Shown: one piece after another, positions 9,216 to 19,453 of the stretch
Layout: the number at the start of each line of letters is the position of its first letter
Numbering within the stretch: position 1 is the stretch's first letter
Source: an uncultured Psychromonas sp.
GTDB taxonomy: Bacteria; Pseudomonadota; Gammaproteobacteria; Enterobacterales; Psychromonadaceae
NCBI RefSeq assembly: GCF_947489755.1
Contig: NZ_CANLFB010000019.1
Location: forward strand, 37,247 to 101,246
Direction: 5' to 3'
DNA: 64,000 nucleotides
Translations under genes and position numbers: made by a program
Notes under the pieces: generated by a model
Told to the model about the DNA's origin: nothing
The model's database searches: none
Seen by the model: the letters and a program-made list of their open reading frames with translations, nothing else

Positions 9216-10789
9216 GATGCTTTACTCTGTGCAACCGCAACAAACACATCTTTACCTAATCCACATTCAGGACAAAGGAAGAAGTCCGGCACATCGTTCC
9301 AAGCGGTACCCGCTGCAACATCTTGATTTGGCTCACCAATAGCAGGTTCATAAACCCAGTTACAAACTGTACATAACATGTTTTGAGCATCATCAACTTG
9401 AACAACTTCAGTTTTAGAAGACGCTACTTGAATTGTGGAAGGCGTTACTTGAGGTGCTGGATCGCTCTGGACACTGGCCTGTACATTAGCCTTTACAATA
9501 GTTTCTGTAATAGGTTCTGCAATAGGCTCTGCAATAATAGGTTTGACAGTCATAGGTTGGTTAGCAGTGATAGACTGAATATTACTGATATCATGTAATG
9601 CCCAGCTTTTTGCAATACCACGGCCGTATTCACGACATGTATTCATTGCTTTACCATCAGGTCGCCATTTTGTTTTTAAGCTGTCAGCAGTTTCAAAACC
9701 AGCATCCATTAAACGTATATTAATACGGTCAACGGCACCGCCATTCCAACCATAACTACCAAATGCAGCGGCTTTTTTATCTTTAAAACGTAATCCTGTT
9801 ATTTCTTCTAACATCGCAGCGATTTGCGGCATCATCACGTTGTTCATACTTGGTGATCCCACTAATACACCCTTAGAGCGGAACACATTAGATAATATTT
9901 CGTTTTTATCTTGGCGTGAAACATTGAATACTTTAACCGCAACACCTGGGTCAACGTCATGAATTCCCTGAGCCATAGCGTCAGCCATCATGCGTGTATT
10001 GTTAGACATAGAGTCGTAAAAAATAGTAATGCGGTCTTCTTGATAGTTATCTGCCCACTCTAAGTATTGATGAATAATTTGCGTAGGGTCATCGCGCCAA
10101 ATAACACCGTGAGCGGTTGCAATCATATCAACAGGTAGGTTGAAGCTAAGTACCTCTTTAATCTTGGCAGTCACTAGCGAGCTAAAAGGCGTTAAAATAT
10201 TTGCGTAATAACGTAAACATTGTTCTTTTAATTCATTTTGATCAACTTCGTCATTAAACAAATGTTCATCACAATAATGTTGACCAAATGCATCGTTACT
10301 AAACAGCACGGCATCATCGGTCAGGTAAGTCATCATGCTATCTGGCCAGTGCAACATAGGCGTTTCTACAAATATCAATTGTTTGCCGTTACCAATATCC
10401 AATGCGTCACCGGTTTTTACGATATTAAAATTCCATTCAGGATGATGATGCTGACCTGTAATTGAATCAATTGCATTTTCTGTACAGTAAATAGGGGTAT
10501 TAGGGATTTTTGCCATTAGCGCGGGCAATGCACCTGAGTGATCTTCTTCTGCATGATTAATGACAATGAAATCAATCTCATTTAGATCAATTTCCATCTC
10601 TAGATTTTGCACAAACTGTAAGCTAAAACGATGATCAACCGTATCAATCAATACATTTTTTTGTTCACGAATCAAATAGCTGTTATAGCTGGTACCTTTT
10701 GTTAATTTGAATTCCATACCATGGAAGTTTTCTACTTCCCAATCACGTTGTCCAACCCAATGAATGTTATTTTTAATGTGAATAGTCAT
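9212..10789 (-). CDS. norV: anaerobic nitric oxide reductase flavorubredoxin
   Basis: Reduces NO to N2O under anaerobic conditions. Three domains are visible: an N-terminal metallo-beta-lactamase diiron domain with ligands His79, Glu81, Asp83 and His84 in NHAEEDHSG, a flavodoxin domain (residues about 255-400, [17 protein letters not shown]), and a C-terminal rubredoxin with two CxxC knuckles (CTVCNWVY and CPECGL). A Pro/Glu/Ala-rich linker of about 70 residues, with repeated IAEPI units, separates flavodoxin and rubredoxin. It makes the protein 525 aa, longer than the roughly 480 aa of E. coli. An AGGTAA ribosome site and a sigma-54 promoter lie upstream. Confidence 0.95.
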   Translation of the reverse strand: MTIHIKNNIHWVGQRDWEVENFHGMEFKLTKGTSYNSYLIREQKNVLIDTVDHRFSLQFVQNLEMEIDLNEIDFIVINHAEEDHSGALPALMAKIPNTPIYCTENAIDSITGQHHHPEWNFNIVKTGDALDIGNGKQLIFVETPMLHWPDSMMTYLTDDAVLFSNDAFGQHYCDEHLFNDEVDQNELKEQCLRYYANILTPFSSLVTAKIKEVLSFNLPVDMIATAHGVIWRDDPTQIIHQYLEWADNYQEDRITIFYDSMSNNTRMMADAMAQGIHDVDPGVAVKVFNVSRQDKNEILSNVFRSKGVLVGSPSMNNVMMPQIAAMLEEITGLRFKDKKAAAFGSYGWNGGAVDRINIRLMDAGFETADSLKTKWRPDGKAMNTCREYGRGIAKSWALHDISNIQSITANQPMTVKPIIAEPIAEPITETIVKANVQASVQSDPAPQVTPSTIQVASSKTEVVQVDDAQNMLCTVCNWVYEPAIGEPNQDVAAGTAWNDVPDFFLCPECGLGKDVFVAVAQSKAS

Positions 10790-10838
10790 ATTGTTACCTG
10801 CATAATTTATAAAAGATTTAAAAAGTTATCTTCTATTT

Positions 10839-10854
10839 TGCAGATTACATGCCA
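10839..10854 (-). promoter_or_regulatory. sigma-54 promoter of norVW
   Basis: Read on the minus strand the sequence is TGGCATGTAATCTGCA, with GG and GC exactly ten bases apart, matching the -24/-12 consensus TGGCAYR-N4-TTGCA closely. It lies about 50 bases before the norV start and downstream of the three NorR-type sites, as expected for NorR-activated expression. Confidence 0.85.
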
Positions 10855-10896
10855 AAACATAAGCACTTGATTTAATGAAACTTATAATTTTAAACT

Positions 10897-10952
10897 GTCA
10901 TTATGACACTATTTAAACAATGTCATTTAAACAATTAAAATGTCATAATGAC
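10897..10952. promoter_or_regulatory. three NorR-type enhancer sites
   Basis: GTCATTATGAC (10897-10907), GTCATTTAAAC (10922-10932) and GTCATAATGAC (10942-10952) all fit the GT-N7-AC pattern bound by NorR. The first and third have the full GTCA-N3-TGAC dyad. E. coli also has three sites in its norR-norV region. All three lie upstream of the preferred norR start (10984). Confidence 0.8.
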
Positions 10953-10983
10953 AATAGAGAATCACTTTGATAGTAGGTTTAAT

Positions 10984-12540
10984 ATGAGCAATAAATATCA
11001 AGCATTAACGCAATTAGCGATTGATTTAACGGTCAGTGTTTCTAGTCAGGATAGATTTGATCGTCTGCTGTCAGTTATCCGTAAACTATTTAATTGTAAT
11101 GCTTCAGCATTATTAGCTTTTCAGCACCAACAATTTTCCCCGCTAGCGATTAATGGTCTTTATGATGAAGTATTAGGACGACGCTTTAATATTCAAGAAC
11201 ACCCTAGATTAGAAGCAATTGCTAGAGCGGGCGATGTTGTTCGCTTTCCTGCTGACAGCACATTACCCGATCCTTATGATGGGCTTATTCCGAATCATCA
11301 GGGGGAATTAAATGTTCACTCTTGTATTGGGCTGCCATTACTTGCCAATGATCGTTTAATTGGCGCATTAACCATCGATGCTTTCGACCCTCACCAATTT
11401 GATCAATTTAGTGATGATGACCTACGTATTATCAGTGCCCTAGCCGCCGCAAGCTTGCATACTTCACTGTTAATGGAGAGGCTAGAAAACCAAGCTGGCG
11501 TGTTCAGCAATAGCGATCCTCTTGACTCTTTTACATCACAGACAAGCGGTATGATTGGTCAATCACAAGGGATCTTAGATCTTAAATCACAGATTAAAGC
11601 GGTAGCTGATACTGAACTGTCGGTTTTAATTACTGGCGAAACAGGTGTGGGCAAAGAGTTAGTCGCCTCTTCCATACATCAGCAGTCAACGCGTTGCGAT
11701 AATAACCTGATTTATTTAAACTGCGCAGCATTGCCAGAGTCGGTCGCAGAGAGTGAATTATTTGGGCATGTAAAGGGCGCGTTTACTGGGGCGATAAGTG
11801 ATCGTAAAGGTAAATTTGAACTTGCTAATAACAGCACACTTTTTCTAGATGAAGTGGGTGAGTTGCCGCTATCACTACAAGCAAAGTTGCTTCGTGCTTT
11901 ACAGTACGGCGATATCCAACGTGTTGGCGATGAAAAAAGTTTAAAAGTTAATACACGAATTGTTGCAGCAACTAATCGTACACTTCATGAGGAAGTCAAA
12001 GCAGGACGCTTTCGTGCTGACCTTTACCATCGTTTGAATGTATTCCCTGTACACGTTCCCCCACTACGAGAGCGAGATAATGATGTCGTATTATTATCAG
12101 GATTCTTTGCTGAACGATGCCGTGCAAAATTAGGTTTTAAACGTTTAACCATTGATCCCGCTGCTATCAATATTTTACAACAGTATTCGTGGCCGGGTAA
12201 TGTGCGAGAGTTAGAGCATGCCATCAATCGTGCGGCGGTGATTGCAAAATCACAAGCAGCAGATTCATACCTACAATTAAAAGCAAACCACTTTCAACTC
12301 AATGCAGAAAACCTTGCCACACAGAACCAAACTTCAATAAATATAACATCAGCTAAAAATAATAAATCATTTTCCACTGAACATGATCAAGGATTACGTG
12401 AAGCAACCAATAGTTTTCAAGCCGCAGTCATTAAGCAGACATACCAAGAAAATGATAATAATTGGGTCTCAACAGCAAAGCAGCTTAAGCTCGATACCGG
12501 TAATCTCCATCGCTTAGCTAAACGACTTAATTTGAAATAA
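10984..12540 (+). CDS. norR: nitric oxide-responsive sigma-54 activator NorR
   Basis: Activates norVW when NO binds the iron of its N-terminal GAF domain. Domain order: GAF (residues about 15-165, including GLPLLANDRLIGALTIDAF), AAA+ ATPase (Walker A GETGVGKE, sigma-54 contact loop GAFTGA, FLDEVGELPL), and a C-terminal Fis-type HTH (NNWVSTAKQLKLDTGNLHRL). The frame is open from ATG 10948, but alignment by eye with E. coli NorR starts at the MSNKYQ methionine (ATG 10984, TAGG upstream), giving 518 aa. That choice also places all three NorR sites outside the coding region. Divergent from norVW. Confidence 0.93.
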   Translation: MSNKYQALTQLAIDLTVSVSSQDRFDRLLSVIRKLFNCNASALLAFQHQQFSPLAINGLYDEVLGRRFNIQEHPRLEAIARAGDVVRFPADSTLPDPYDGLIPNHQGELNVHSCIGLPLLANDRLIGALTIDAFDPHQFDQFSDDDLRIISALAAASLHTSLLMERLENQAGVFSNSDPLDSFTSQTSGMIGQSQGILDLKSQIKAVADTELSVLITGETGVGKELVASSIHQQSTRCDNNLIYLNCAALPESVAESELFGHVKGAFTGAISDRKGKFELANNSTLFLDEVGELPLSLQAKLLRALQYGDIQRVGDEKSLKVNTRIVAATNRTLHEEVKAGRFRADLYHRLNVFPVHVPPLRERDNDVVLLSGFFAERCRAKLGFKRLTIDPAAINILQQYSWPGNVRELEHAINRAAVIAKSQAADSYLQLKANHFQLNAENLATQNQTSINITSAKNNKSFSTEHDQGLREATNSFQAAVIKQTYQENDNNWVSTAKQLKLDTGNLHRLAKRLNLK

Positions 12541-13022
12541 TGTGACATATTCTATTAGGCCCAAAGGTTTTAAATTATTTGGTTTTATACATAATATTCG
12601 GTACAGGCCATCAATGCTTTTTATAACGCGGTCCAATCCGTTCCCCCAGCAACAGTGCCTTTAATAAAAGGATCATAAAAGTGTTCAAGCGAGAGGAAAT
12701 TCGACATAAAATAGTTAGCTAACTATTACAGCATTCCGCTATATAAGCCTAACCATAAAGGACTAAAATAAATAAAAATAAAAATAAATGATGCAAATTC
12801 AAACAACTGAAGGTAGTTTATTTAAGTAGTTGACTGCTCGGTCAGCTTAAACGTCGCTAATAACATTAAATTTATCTTTAATGTTAGGTTTTAACTAATC
12901 TGTCATCTTGCATGTGTAAATTGCGCTAGCGAGATAACACTATCTAATTTCATAACATCGAAATAAATAAGAATTAGTAACTATAAAATAATAAAAGCAT
13001 ATTAAAAATCTAAGGGAATACA
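12541..13022. other. 482-bp gap with two operator-like palindromes and a hairpin
   Basis: No ORF of note. It contains AATAGTTAG-CTAACTATT (12710-12727, perfect 18-bp palindrome), TGACTG-CT-CGGTCA (12831-12844, one mismatch) and a 10-bp stem TAACATTAAA / TTTAATGTTA (12861-12886). The palindromes look like binding sites of MarR- or TetR-type repressors. Neither such regulator is adjacent, so their role here is unknown; they could control the nucleotidase gene. Confidence 0.45.
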
Positions 13023-14753
13023 ATGTTAAACAAAAAAGTAAACGGTATTACTTGTGCCTTGCTAGCAGCAGGCATTTTATCTGGATGTAATAGTGATAGC
13101 ACTGACAATACGGACATAGAAGTCCAAGAAAAAGTTACATTTACTATTTTACACACCAATGATAACCACGGTCGCTTTTGGCAAAATGACGATGGCGAAT
13201 ACGGCATGGCCGCGCGTAAAACATTAATCGATACGATACGTGCTGAAGTAGAAGCAGAAGGCGGTGTTGCACTAGTATTCTCAGGCGGTGATGTTAACAC
13301 TGGTGTGCCAGAATCTGACTTACAAGATGCAATACCTGACTTTGTGGGTATGAATGCAATTGCATATGATGCAATGGCTGTGGGTAACCATGAATTTGAT
13401 AACCCACTAGAAACATTAGAAACACAAAGAGACTTAGCAGAGTTTCCAATGCTTTCAGCTAATATTTATAACGCAGACGGCAGTCGCTACTTTGATGCCT
13501 ACAAAACGTTTGATATCAATGGTGTGAGTTTAGCCTTAATTGGTTTTACAACCGATGATACTGCTAAATTGTCTAACCCTGAATATATTGGCGATTTAAC
13601 GTTTACTGATCCTCAAGATGAAGCACCGACATTAATCAATGAACTTAGAACTGATGGTGCTGATATTGTAATGGCCGTAACACACATGGGTCACTATGCT
13701 GATGCTGCAAGTGGTAGTAATGCACCGGGTGATGTTGCACTAGCGCGTTCATTAACTGAAGGTCAACTTGATGCGATTATCGGTGGTCACTCTCAAAATC
13801 CAGTATGTATGGAGCCAGGTGATAATACTGTTTATGCTGACTTTAATCCAGGTGATGATTGTGTACCTGATCAACAAAATGGTACTTACATTGTACAAGC
13901 ACATGAATGGGGTAAATACGTTGGTCGTGCTGACTTCACCTACGACAATGGCGTATTAACACTAGATAGCTATGCGTTGATTCCCGTTAATTTAAAAGAA
14001 GAAGTAGCGGTACTTGATGAGAATGGAGACCCTGTACTTGATGAAGAGGGTGAAGCAACAACTGAACTTGTATTTATTCAAGATGAAATCACAAAAGACG
14101 CAGACTTATTAGCAACATTACAAGTATACCAAGATGCAGGTGAAGCGGGCTTAGATGAAACATTAGCAACGCTAAGCGGCGATCTAAACGGTGAACGAGC
14201 GGATGTCCGTAGCATGCAAACTAACATGGGCCGTTTAATTGCTATCGCACAAAGTGAGCGTGTTAATGCTGACTTTGGTGTAATGAACTCTGGTGGTGTA
14301 CGTGCTTCTATTGCCGAAGGTGATATTACTTACCGTGACGTATTAACTGTTCAGCCTTTTGGTAATACAGTGACATTAGCAACGATGACCGGTGCAGAAG
14401 TTAAAGAGTACTTAGGTACTGTCGCAACGTTCACACAAGGTGCAGGCGCTTACGCGCAAATTACCGATGTAAAAATGGAAGTTAACTGTACTGCTGGGTC
14501 AGTAGATATCACCAGTATTGGTGGTGAAGTATTCTCTGAAACAAATGAATACACTTTCTCTATCCCAAGCTTTAATGCAGCAGGTGGTGACGGTTACCCT
14601 GAACTAGAAGTGATCGACGAAGGCACGGTTGATGCTGATGCTTTACAAGCCTTCTTTGTAGAGCAAGGTAATGTAGTCGCAATTGACTATGATCCGATTG
14701 GTGATATTGTTTACACTAACTCTACCAGTACTGAAGGTTGTGCAGCTGAATAA
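13023..14753 (+). CDS. 5'-nucleotidase / UshA-like metallophosphatase, lipoprotein
   Basis: Hydrolyses extracellular 5'-nucleotides (and often UDP-sugars) to nucleosides and phosphate, for salvage and phosphate supply. The 576 residues begin with a lipoprotein signal ending LSGC; the following Asn-Ser-Asp suggests outer-membrane sorting. The N-terminal metallophosphatase domain shows ILHTNDNHGRF, FSGGDVNTG, GNHEFDN and GGHSQNP. The C-terminal 5'-nucleotidase domain shows MNSGGVRASIAEGDITYRD and SFNAAGGDGYP. The lipidated form recalls the membrane-bound nucleotidase of Vibrio parahaemolyticus. An AAGGGAA ribosome site precedes the ATG. It is transcribed alone, with a strong terminator behind. 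Confidence 0.9.
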   Translation: MLNKKVNGITCALLAAGILSGCNSDSTDNTDIEVQEKVTFTILHTNDNHGRFWQNDDGEYGMAARKTLIDTIRAEVEAEGGVALVFSGGDVNTGVPESDLQDAIPDFVGMNAIAYDAMAVGNHEFDNPLETLETQRDLAEFPMLSANIYNADGSRYFDAYKTFDINGVSLALIGFTTDDTAKLSNPEYIGDLTFTDPQDEAPTLINELRTDGADIVMAVTHMGHYADAASGSNAPGDVALARSLTEGQLDAIIGGHSQNPVCMEPGDNTVYADFNPGDDCVPDQQNGTYIVQAHEWGKYVGRADFTYDNGVLTLDSYALIPVNLKEEVAVLDENGDPVLDEEGEATTELVFIQDEITKDADLLATLQVYQDAGEAGLDETLATLSGDLNGERADVRSMQTNMGRLIAIAQSERVNADFGVMNSGGVRASIAEGDITYRDVLTVQPFGNTVTLATMTGAEVKEYLGTVATFTQGAGAYAQITDVKMEVNCTAGSVDITSIGGEVFSETNEYTFSIPSFNAAGGDGYPELEVIDEGTVDADALQAFFVEQGNVVAIDYDPIGDIVYTNSTSTEGCAAE

Positions 14754-14771
14754 GCTATTTAATGTATAAAG

Positions 14772-14835
14772 TTATTATCGAGTTAAATCGATAATAAACA
14801 AAAAGCCTCAATTTTAATAAAATTGAGGCTTTTTT
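14772..14835. terminator. bidirectional terminator, two adjacent hairpins
   Basis: The first hairpin is TTATTATCGA / TCGATAATAA (14772-14797). The second is AAAAAGCCTCAATTTT / AAAATTGAGGCTTTTT (14800-14835), with A- and T-runs at both ends, so it can stop the nucleotidase transcript from the left and the gene ending at 14861 from the right. Confidence 0.85.
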
Positions 14836-14860
14836 AACTTCTAAAGCCTTTCAAATACCA

Positions 14861-15394
14861 TCACAAGTTACAATAACAACCTGATGCATCATTTAAAATT
14901 AAGTCCGAACGATAACCTTTAGCATAGTTATTCATCACCGTTTCAACATATCCATTAGATTCAGTACAAGCTAAACCAATTGAATAAGGCCCCAAATACA
15001 ATAATGTTTGTGTGTCACTCACAATCATTATGGAAGGTGTTGATGGGATGATTGTTGATAGGTTTGCAGGTAAATTGACATTAATAACCTTAAACCCCGT
15101 TAATCCTGCTTGTTCATTAATATCTTTTTTATGCGCTTCAGAATATTGTGTGCAAGAACAATGATCACTAGTGAAATGAATAATAGTGTCGCTTAGATCT
15201 ACATTTTTAAGTTGAGCTATTTTCCTCAACTCCTGCATTACAAAAATACTATTTTGACCTGTTAGCTTTTCTTCTGGATCGTAACTGATTAAACGGCCAC
15301 TAATAAAATAGATAGCCGTCAAGACAGTAAAAACAAGCCACAAAATGAAAACAGCATAATGGACACGCGTTATTTTTTTATTTGAATCTTGCAA
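14861..15394 (-). CDS. membrane-anchored thioredoxin-like protein (DUF6436-like)
   Basis: A 177-residue protein with one N-terminal membrane segment (residues about 13-33) and a periplasmic domain. The domain has a Cys-Ser-Cys motif (DHCSCTQY, near residue 79) and a downstream STPSIMIV that looks like the cis-proline strand of a thioredoxin fold. It ends in SGCYCNL. I associate it with DUF6436; function unknown, possibly redox. The start is TTG at 15394, inside the last codons of the chemoreceptor gene (17-base overlap), with no strong ribosome site, so it probably relies on translational coupling. Further starts are poor. Confidence 0.6.
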   Translation of the reverse strand: MQDSNKKITRVHYAVFILWLVFTVLTAIYFISGRLISYDPEEKLTGQNSIFVMQELRKIAQLKNVDLSDTIIHFTSDHCSCTQYSEAHKKDINEQAGLTGFKVINVNLPANLSTIIPSTPSIMIVSDTQTLLYLGPYSIGLACTESNGYVETVMNNYAKGYRSDLILNDASGCYCNL

Positions 15395-16844
15395 TGCTTG
15401 ATTCTAATAAAGTAACAGAATGAGAGATGTTATCGGCTTCTTGCGCTAACATATCTACTTTTTTAGTATCATCCTTACTTAATGAACTCACCTTCTCTGT
15501 GCTTTGTGCAATATCATTGGTCGCTACTGACTGTTCTTCCACAGCAGATGCAACTGAATGCGCTATATCACTAGATAATGACACTAACGCTGAAGCATTA
15601 ATGATTTCTTTATTCGCTTGGCCTGCCACAGAAATTACAATATCAACGGCATCAATACATTGCACCATTGATTGAGTAGATGATTGTGAATGATTTACAA
15701 GTTGTACTAATGTTTCATTAACTTGTTTTGTGCTGTCTTTGGTTCGATTAGCAAGCGCTCTTACTTCATCTGCTACCACCGCAAACCCACGCCCTTGTTC
15801 GCCCGCTCTAGCGGCTTCTATCGCAGCATTAAGTGCTAGTAAGTTAGTCTGATCTGCAATACTGGTTATTTCAGATAAAACCTTGGCAATAACGTCACTC
15901 GCATTAGCTAACGCGGTTATTTCAACACTGGTTTTATTCAATGCACCAGTCAATTGGGCATTTTTAAGATTTATTTCTTCAATGTAGTCATTGGCTTTTT
16001 GGGTTGAAGACGTGGCATCTCTCATTTGTAAACTTAACTCATTGGTATCTTTAGCTATTGAAGCGACGGTTACCGCCATTTCTTCAACGGAAGAAGCAAT
16101 ATTCTCAGTTTCTGCTTGTCTGTCATTTGCAGATATTTCAAGTTCAGTCTTTGCTGAAACCAAATTATTAGCGTTAACAATAAAATCAGTCGTTTGATTC
16201 TTAACACCTGTCACAACATTGTCGAGTACAATTAAAAGTTCATTAAAACCAACCAACACAAGATTACCATCAGCATTAGCACGTACCTTTAAATCCAGTG
16301 AATCTTCATTCTCTGTTAATATTTTTGTGACTCGTGCTAACTCTTTACCAACTTGGCTATCGTCGTATAATATTTTTGCAATATAACCAGCAATAATGGC
16401 TTCTACCACAGCGTAAACAGCGTGAATAATAACCGTGGAGAAGTATAGTCTGTCTAGATCAAATATATAGACACCAGACCCACTCACTTGTAGAAAATAG
16501 AAAGAGAGATGGTGTACTGCAATTAACAAAGCAGCTGAAATAAAGACTTTCCAATCGCTAAAAATGATCAGAATTGCCATTAAGATGAATATTTCAAAAT
16601 GGGCTTCTATCAAGCCATTCATTTGATGTATATGTAAACAAGCAAAGATCATGGCTGATAGTGCAGAAGCATGCTTGGTTAGTGTTGCATTAGGTGCAGT
16701 TTGCATTAACCATAGCGGCATTAGCATCGCTGGCAAACCTATTAATATTGCTTCAATAAAAGTCCCGTAGATGAATGCAAGTCCTATTGACTCAACAAAC
16801 AGTAATACGAGAACACTGGAAAACGCTTTATTTACTTTATTCAT
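15378..16844 (-). CDS. methyl-accepting chemotaxis protein with polytopic membrane N-terminus
   Basis: Chemoreceptor of 488 aa. Residues about 10-165 form several membrane helices with very short loops and no recognisable periplasmic ligand domain. The rest is a coiled-coil signalling domain, with the hairpin tip [20 protein letters not shown] followed by [17 protein letters not shown]. No clear HAMP domain is seen. The signal may be sensed in or near the membrane (energy, lipid, or through a partner). It is coupled to the overlapping redox-like gene behind it. A GGTAAG ribosome site precedes ATG 16844. Confidence 0.9.
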   Translation of the reverse strand: MNKVNKAFSSVLVLLFVESIGLAFIYGTFIEAILIGLPAMLMPLWLMQTAPNATLTKHASALSAMIFACLHIHQMNGLIEAHFEIFILMAILIIFSDWKVFISAALLIAVHHLSFYFLQVSGSGVYIFDLDRLYFSTVIIHAVYAVVEAIIAGYIAKILYDDSQVGKELARVTKILTENEDSLDLKVRANADGNLVLVGFNELLIVLDNVVTGVKNQTTDFIVNANNLVSAKTELEISANDRQAETENIASSVEEMAVTVASIAKDTNELSLQMRDATSSTQKANDYIEEINLKNAQLTGALNKTSVEITALANASDVIAKVLSEITSIADQTNLLALNAAIEAARAGEQGRGFAVVADEVRALANRTKDSTKQVNETLVQLVNHSQSSTQSMVQCIDAVDIVISVAGQANKEIINASALVSLSSDIAHSVASAVEEQSVATNDIAQSTEKVSSLSKDDTKKVDMLAQEADNISHSVTLLESSIARFK

Positions 16845-17105
16845 TACTTACCTTTGCATATTTTCAATAAAATATGCATTTCACTAATATGTTCAAAAAG
16901 GAAGCAGATGATACGGCATTAACTATGTTCTAGATCATTAAATCGCCAAAAAATACCTAAATATGATTAAATTAATATAGAGGTGATAATTATTTAGGAA
17001 TAATTTATTGATTAATAATATGAATTTTGAAGAGTGTGATGATGAAAGTATTCATAAAGTTCAATAGAAACAAGTAAGTAAAGGTATTTAGAGATGACTA
17101 ATATG

Positions 17106-17133
17106 AAAAAACCTATCTTATTAGATAGGTTTT
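17106..17133 (-). terminator. terminator of the ethanolamine operon
   Basis: Stem AACCTATCT / AGATAGGTT (17110-17118 and 17123-17131) with loop TATT. On the minus strand it is followed by TTTTTT. It lies 30 bases after the permease stop. The remainder of the gap 16845-17161 is AT-rich without visible genes. Confidence 0.8.
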
Positions 17134-17161
17134 AATTAATTGAGATTGAACGCCTTAATAT

Positions 17162-18553
17162 TTAATTAGTTACAAGCTCATCTTCAGCACGAGACAACAT
17201 CGCAAACTCTTCTTCAGCAGAAGAAGCTACTAAATTGTTTCTACCGACTAAAGCGTAATACGCCATACCGATAACAAAGAGTACGAATGTAAAGTAGAAC
17301 GCTCTTACATCGTAAGCATAAACACCCGTTAATGCGATTAAAGACAATACGAATGAAATACCAGAAGTCACCACACCACCCGGTGTTTTGTATGGGCGAT
17401 TAAGATTTGGTTGTTTTATACGTAATAGGATGTGGCTACCAGACATCATTGCGTATGATACTGTTGCACCGACAACGGCCATTGATAACATTAAGTCACC
17501 TTCTCCCGTTAACGATAATAGAAAACCTAATATGCCAGGTACAATAAGTGCACCTACAGGTACTTTACGTTTGCTAGTTAATGACAGTTTCTGTGGTAAG
17601 TAACCTGCACGAGATAATGCAAAGACTAAACGGCTATAACCATAAATAATAGAGAAGAATGACGCAACCAAACCCGCTAAACCTAATACATTCACCATAG
17701 TCGCAATATTTGGGTTACCCGTCATTTTTAATGCATCAACTAATGGTACAGCACTACCTGCAGTCACTTGTGCACCAGCGGCACCTGCCACTAAAACAAC
17801 CACTAAAATGGCAGTAAATAGTAAGAAAATCATCGCAGCAATAATACCTTTAGGCACATCTTTAGCGGGATCTTTTGCTTCTTCTGCTGCAAGCGGTACA
17901 CCTTCTACGGCAAGGAATAACCACATTGCAAAAGGTAAAGCAGCCCAAACACCGTAATACCCCATTGGCAAGAACTCTGTACCGCCCTCTGATGGGATAA
18001 TATCGAATAGGTTATCAACATTAAACTCAGGTAATAACACAACGCCTGTTGCTATGATTGCTAATACCGCTAATGCACTGATCACCATCATCACTTTTAA
18101 TGCTTCACCTGCACCAAAGATATGGATACCAACAAAAACAAGATAGAAAGCAGCATAAACAAGCGGCCCATCAAGCCCTAATAGTTCATTAACCGAAGAA
18201 CCAATGAAAATAACAATCGCAGCAGGCGCAAGTGTATATTCAATCAATACCGCTAAACCTGTGAGATAACCTCCAGCCGGCCCCATTGCTTGGCGAGCAA
18301 AACTATAACCACCACCTGCTGCAGGAATAGCTGCTGACATTTCAGCAAGTGATAACACCAGTGTTAAGTACATCACGCCCATTAATACAGCAGCAATGAC
18401 AAAGCCACCCCAACCTGCTTGAGCAATACCAAAGTTCCATCCAGCAAAATCGCCTGAAATAACATATGAGATCCCCAAACCGGCAAGCAAGATCCAACCT
18501 GCCGCTCCTTTTTTTAATTGTCTTTGAGCAAGATACTCTTCGTTATTAGACAT
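17162..18553 (-). CDS. eat: ethanolamine permease (APC family)
   Basis: Inner-membrane importer of the amino acid-polyamine-organocation family, about 12 helices, 463 aa. The GGGYSFARQAMGP stretch (near residue 80) and YTLAPAAIVIFIG fit the ethanolamine permease subgroup. It is the last gene of eutB-eutC-permease, 66 bases behind eutC, so ethanolamine is the most likely substrate. ATG 18553 has an AAGGAA site. Other small amines cannot be excluded by sequence. Confidence 0.87.
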   Translation of the reverse strand: MSNNEEYLAQRQLKKGAAGWILLAGLGISYVISGDFAGWNFGIAQAGWGGFVIAAVLMGVMYLTLVLSLAEMSAAIPAAGGGYSFARQAMGPAGGYLTGLAVLIEYTLAPAAIVIFIGSSVNELLGLDGPLVYAAFYLVFVGIHIFGAGEALKVMMVISALAVLAIIATGVVLLPEFNVDNLFDIIPSEGGTEFLPMGYYGVWAALPFAMWLFLAVEGVPLAAEEAKDPAKDVPKGIIAAMIFLLFTAILVVVLVAGAAGAQVTAGSAVPLVDALKMTGNPNIATMVNVLGLAGLVASFFSIIYGYSRLVFALSRAGYLPQKLSLTSKRKVPVGALIVPGILGFLLSLTGEGDLMLSMAVVGATVSYAMMSGSHILLRIKQPNLNRPYKTPGGVVTSGISFVLSLIALTGVYAYDVRAFYFTFVLFVIGMAYYALVGRNNLVASSAEEEFAMLSRAEDELVTN

Positions 18554-18619
18554 AATAGTTCCTTTTTTATTTTGGTTAGATAGTTAAAATTAATTGTTGT
18601 TTATTGAAGCAATAGCGGA

Positions 18620-19453
18620 TTAAACCGTTAAGCAAAATTGTTGTGTATCATCGGTATCAAGTAATGAATCTTCAGAACGATCTTTTAAATTTACTCCCGT
18701 TAGCTCAAGGCGATGAGATTCAGTGAGTAAATAATGTCCCTTGTGAACTGCAGCTTGGTACTTCAAACCTTCAGGACGAATATTTGAAATACAATTACGT
18801 AATGAATCTTCAATACCGCGCTTAGCATTCCATGTTAGATACATTCCCATACTGTCAGGGGAACTTAATCCCGGACGTTCGCCAATCAGAAGTACGACTT
18901 GTTTCGCATTTAAGGCTTCACAAACATCGTCTCCCACGGCAACACGGCCTTGTTGAACGACACAGATAGGGGCGATATTTAATTTTTTATTGGGTTCTTC
19001 ATTGAGGCGGCTAATGAAAAGCTCAACAAAGTGTTTAGCATGGTGACTAATCGCGTAAGAAGATAAACCGTCAGCAAGCACAAACACTAAATCGTAGCGT
19101 TCACCTGCCGCAGGCTGTAAAGAAGAAATAGACTGTTCGTCCAATTGACGACCTAAATCTGGACGTTGCAGATATTCCATGCGATCACGTGCTTTGCTAT
19201 GTAACTTTTGTATTGGTAAGTAAGGTTTTAATATTTCAGATTCTGCAAATTGTTCACATAATTTATCGACATCCAGTGGTACATGAACCGCATCAATAGC
19301 TTGCGCATGAGAAAGCTGAAAACGCAGTAGTTCAGATGTTGGCAGACTTGTACCCACACGCCCTAAACCAATACGCGCATCAGTAAATTGACGTAATTTT
19401 TCCCACGGGTCTTTATGGACTATTGTTGAGTCATTGGGTTTAATGTCACTCAT
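18620..19453 (-). CDS. eutC: ethanolamine ammonia-lyase small subunit
   Basis: Small subunit of the adenosylcobalamin-dependent enzyme that splits ethanolamine into acetaldehyde and ammonia. The motifs TDARIGLGRVG, LSHAQAIDAVH and DLVFVLADGLSSYAI are typical, as is LLIGERPGLSSPDSMGMYLT, which helps bind the cofactor. The frame is open upstream to 19492, but ATG 19453 has a perfect AAGGAG and overlaps the eutB stop by four bases (ATGA), so I start there (277 aa). Confidence 0.95.
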   Translation of the reverse strand: MSDIKPNDSTIVHKDPWEKLRQFTDARIGLGRVGTSLPTSELLRFQLSHAQAIDAVHVPLDVDKLCEQFAESEILKPYLPIQKLHSKARDRMEYLQRPDLGRQLDEQSISSLQPAAGERYDLVFVLADGLSSYAISHHAKHFVELFISRLNEEPNKKLNIAPICVVQQGRVAVGDDVCEALNAKQVVLLIGERPGLSSPDSMGMYLTWNAKRGIEDSLRNCISNIRPEGLKYQAAVHKGHYLLTESHRLELTGVNLKDRSEDSLLDTDDTQQFCLTV

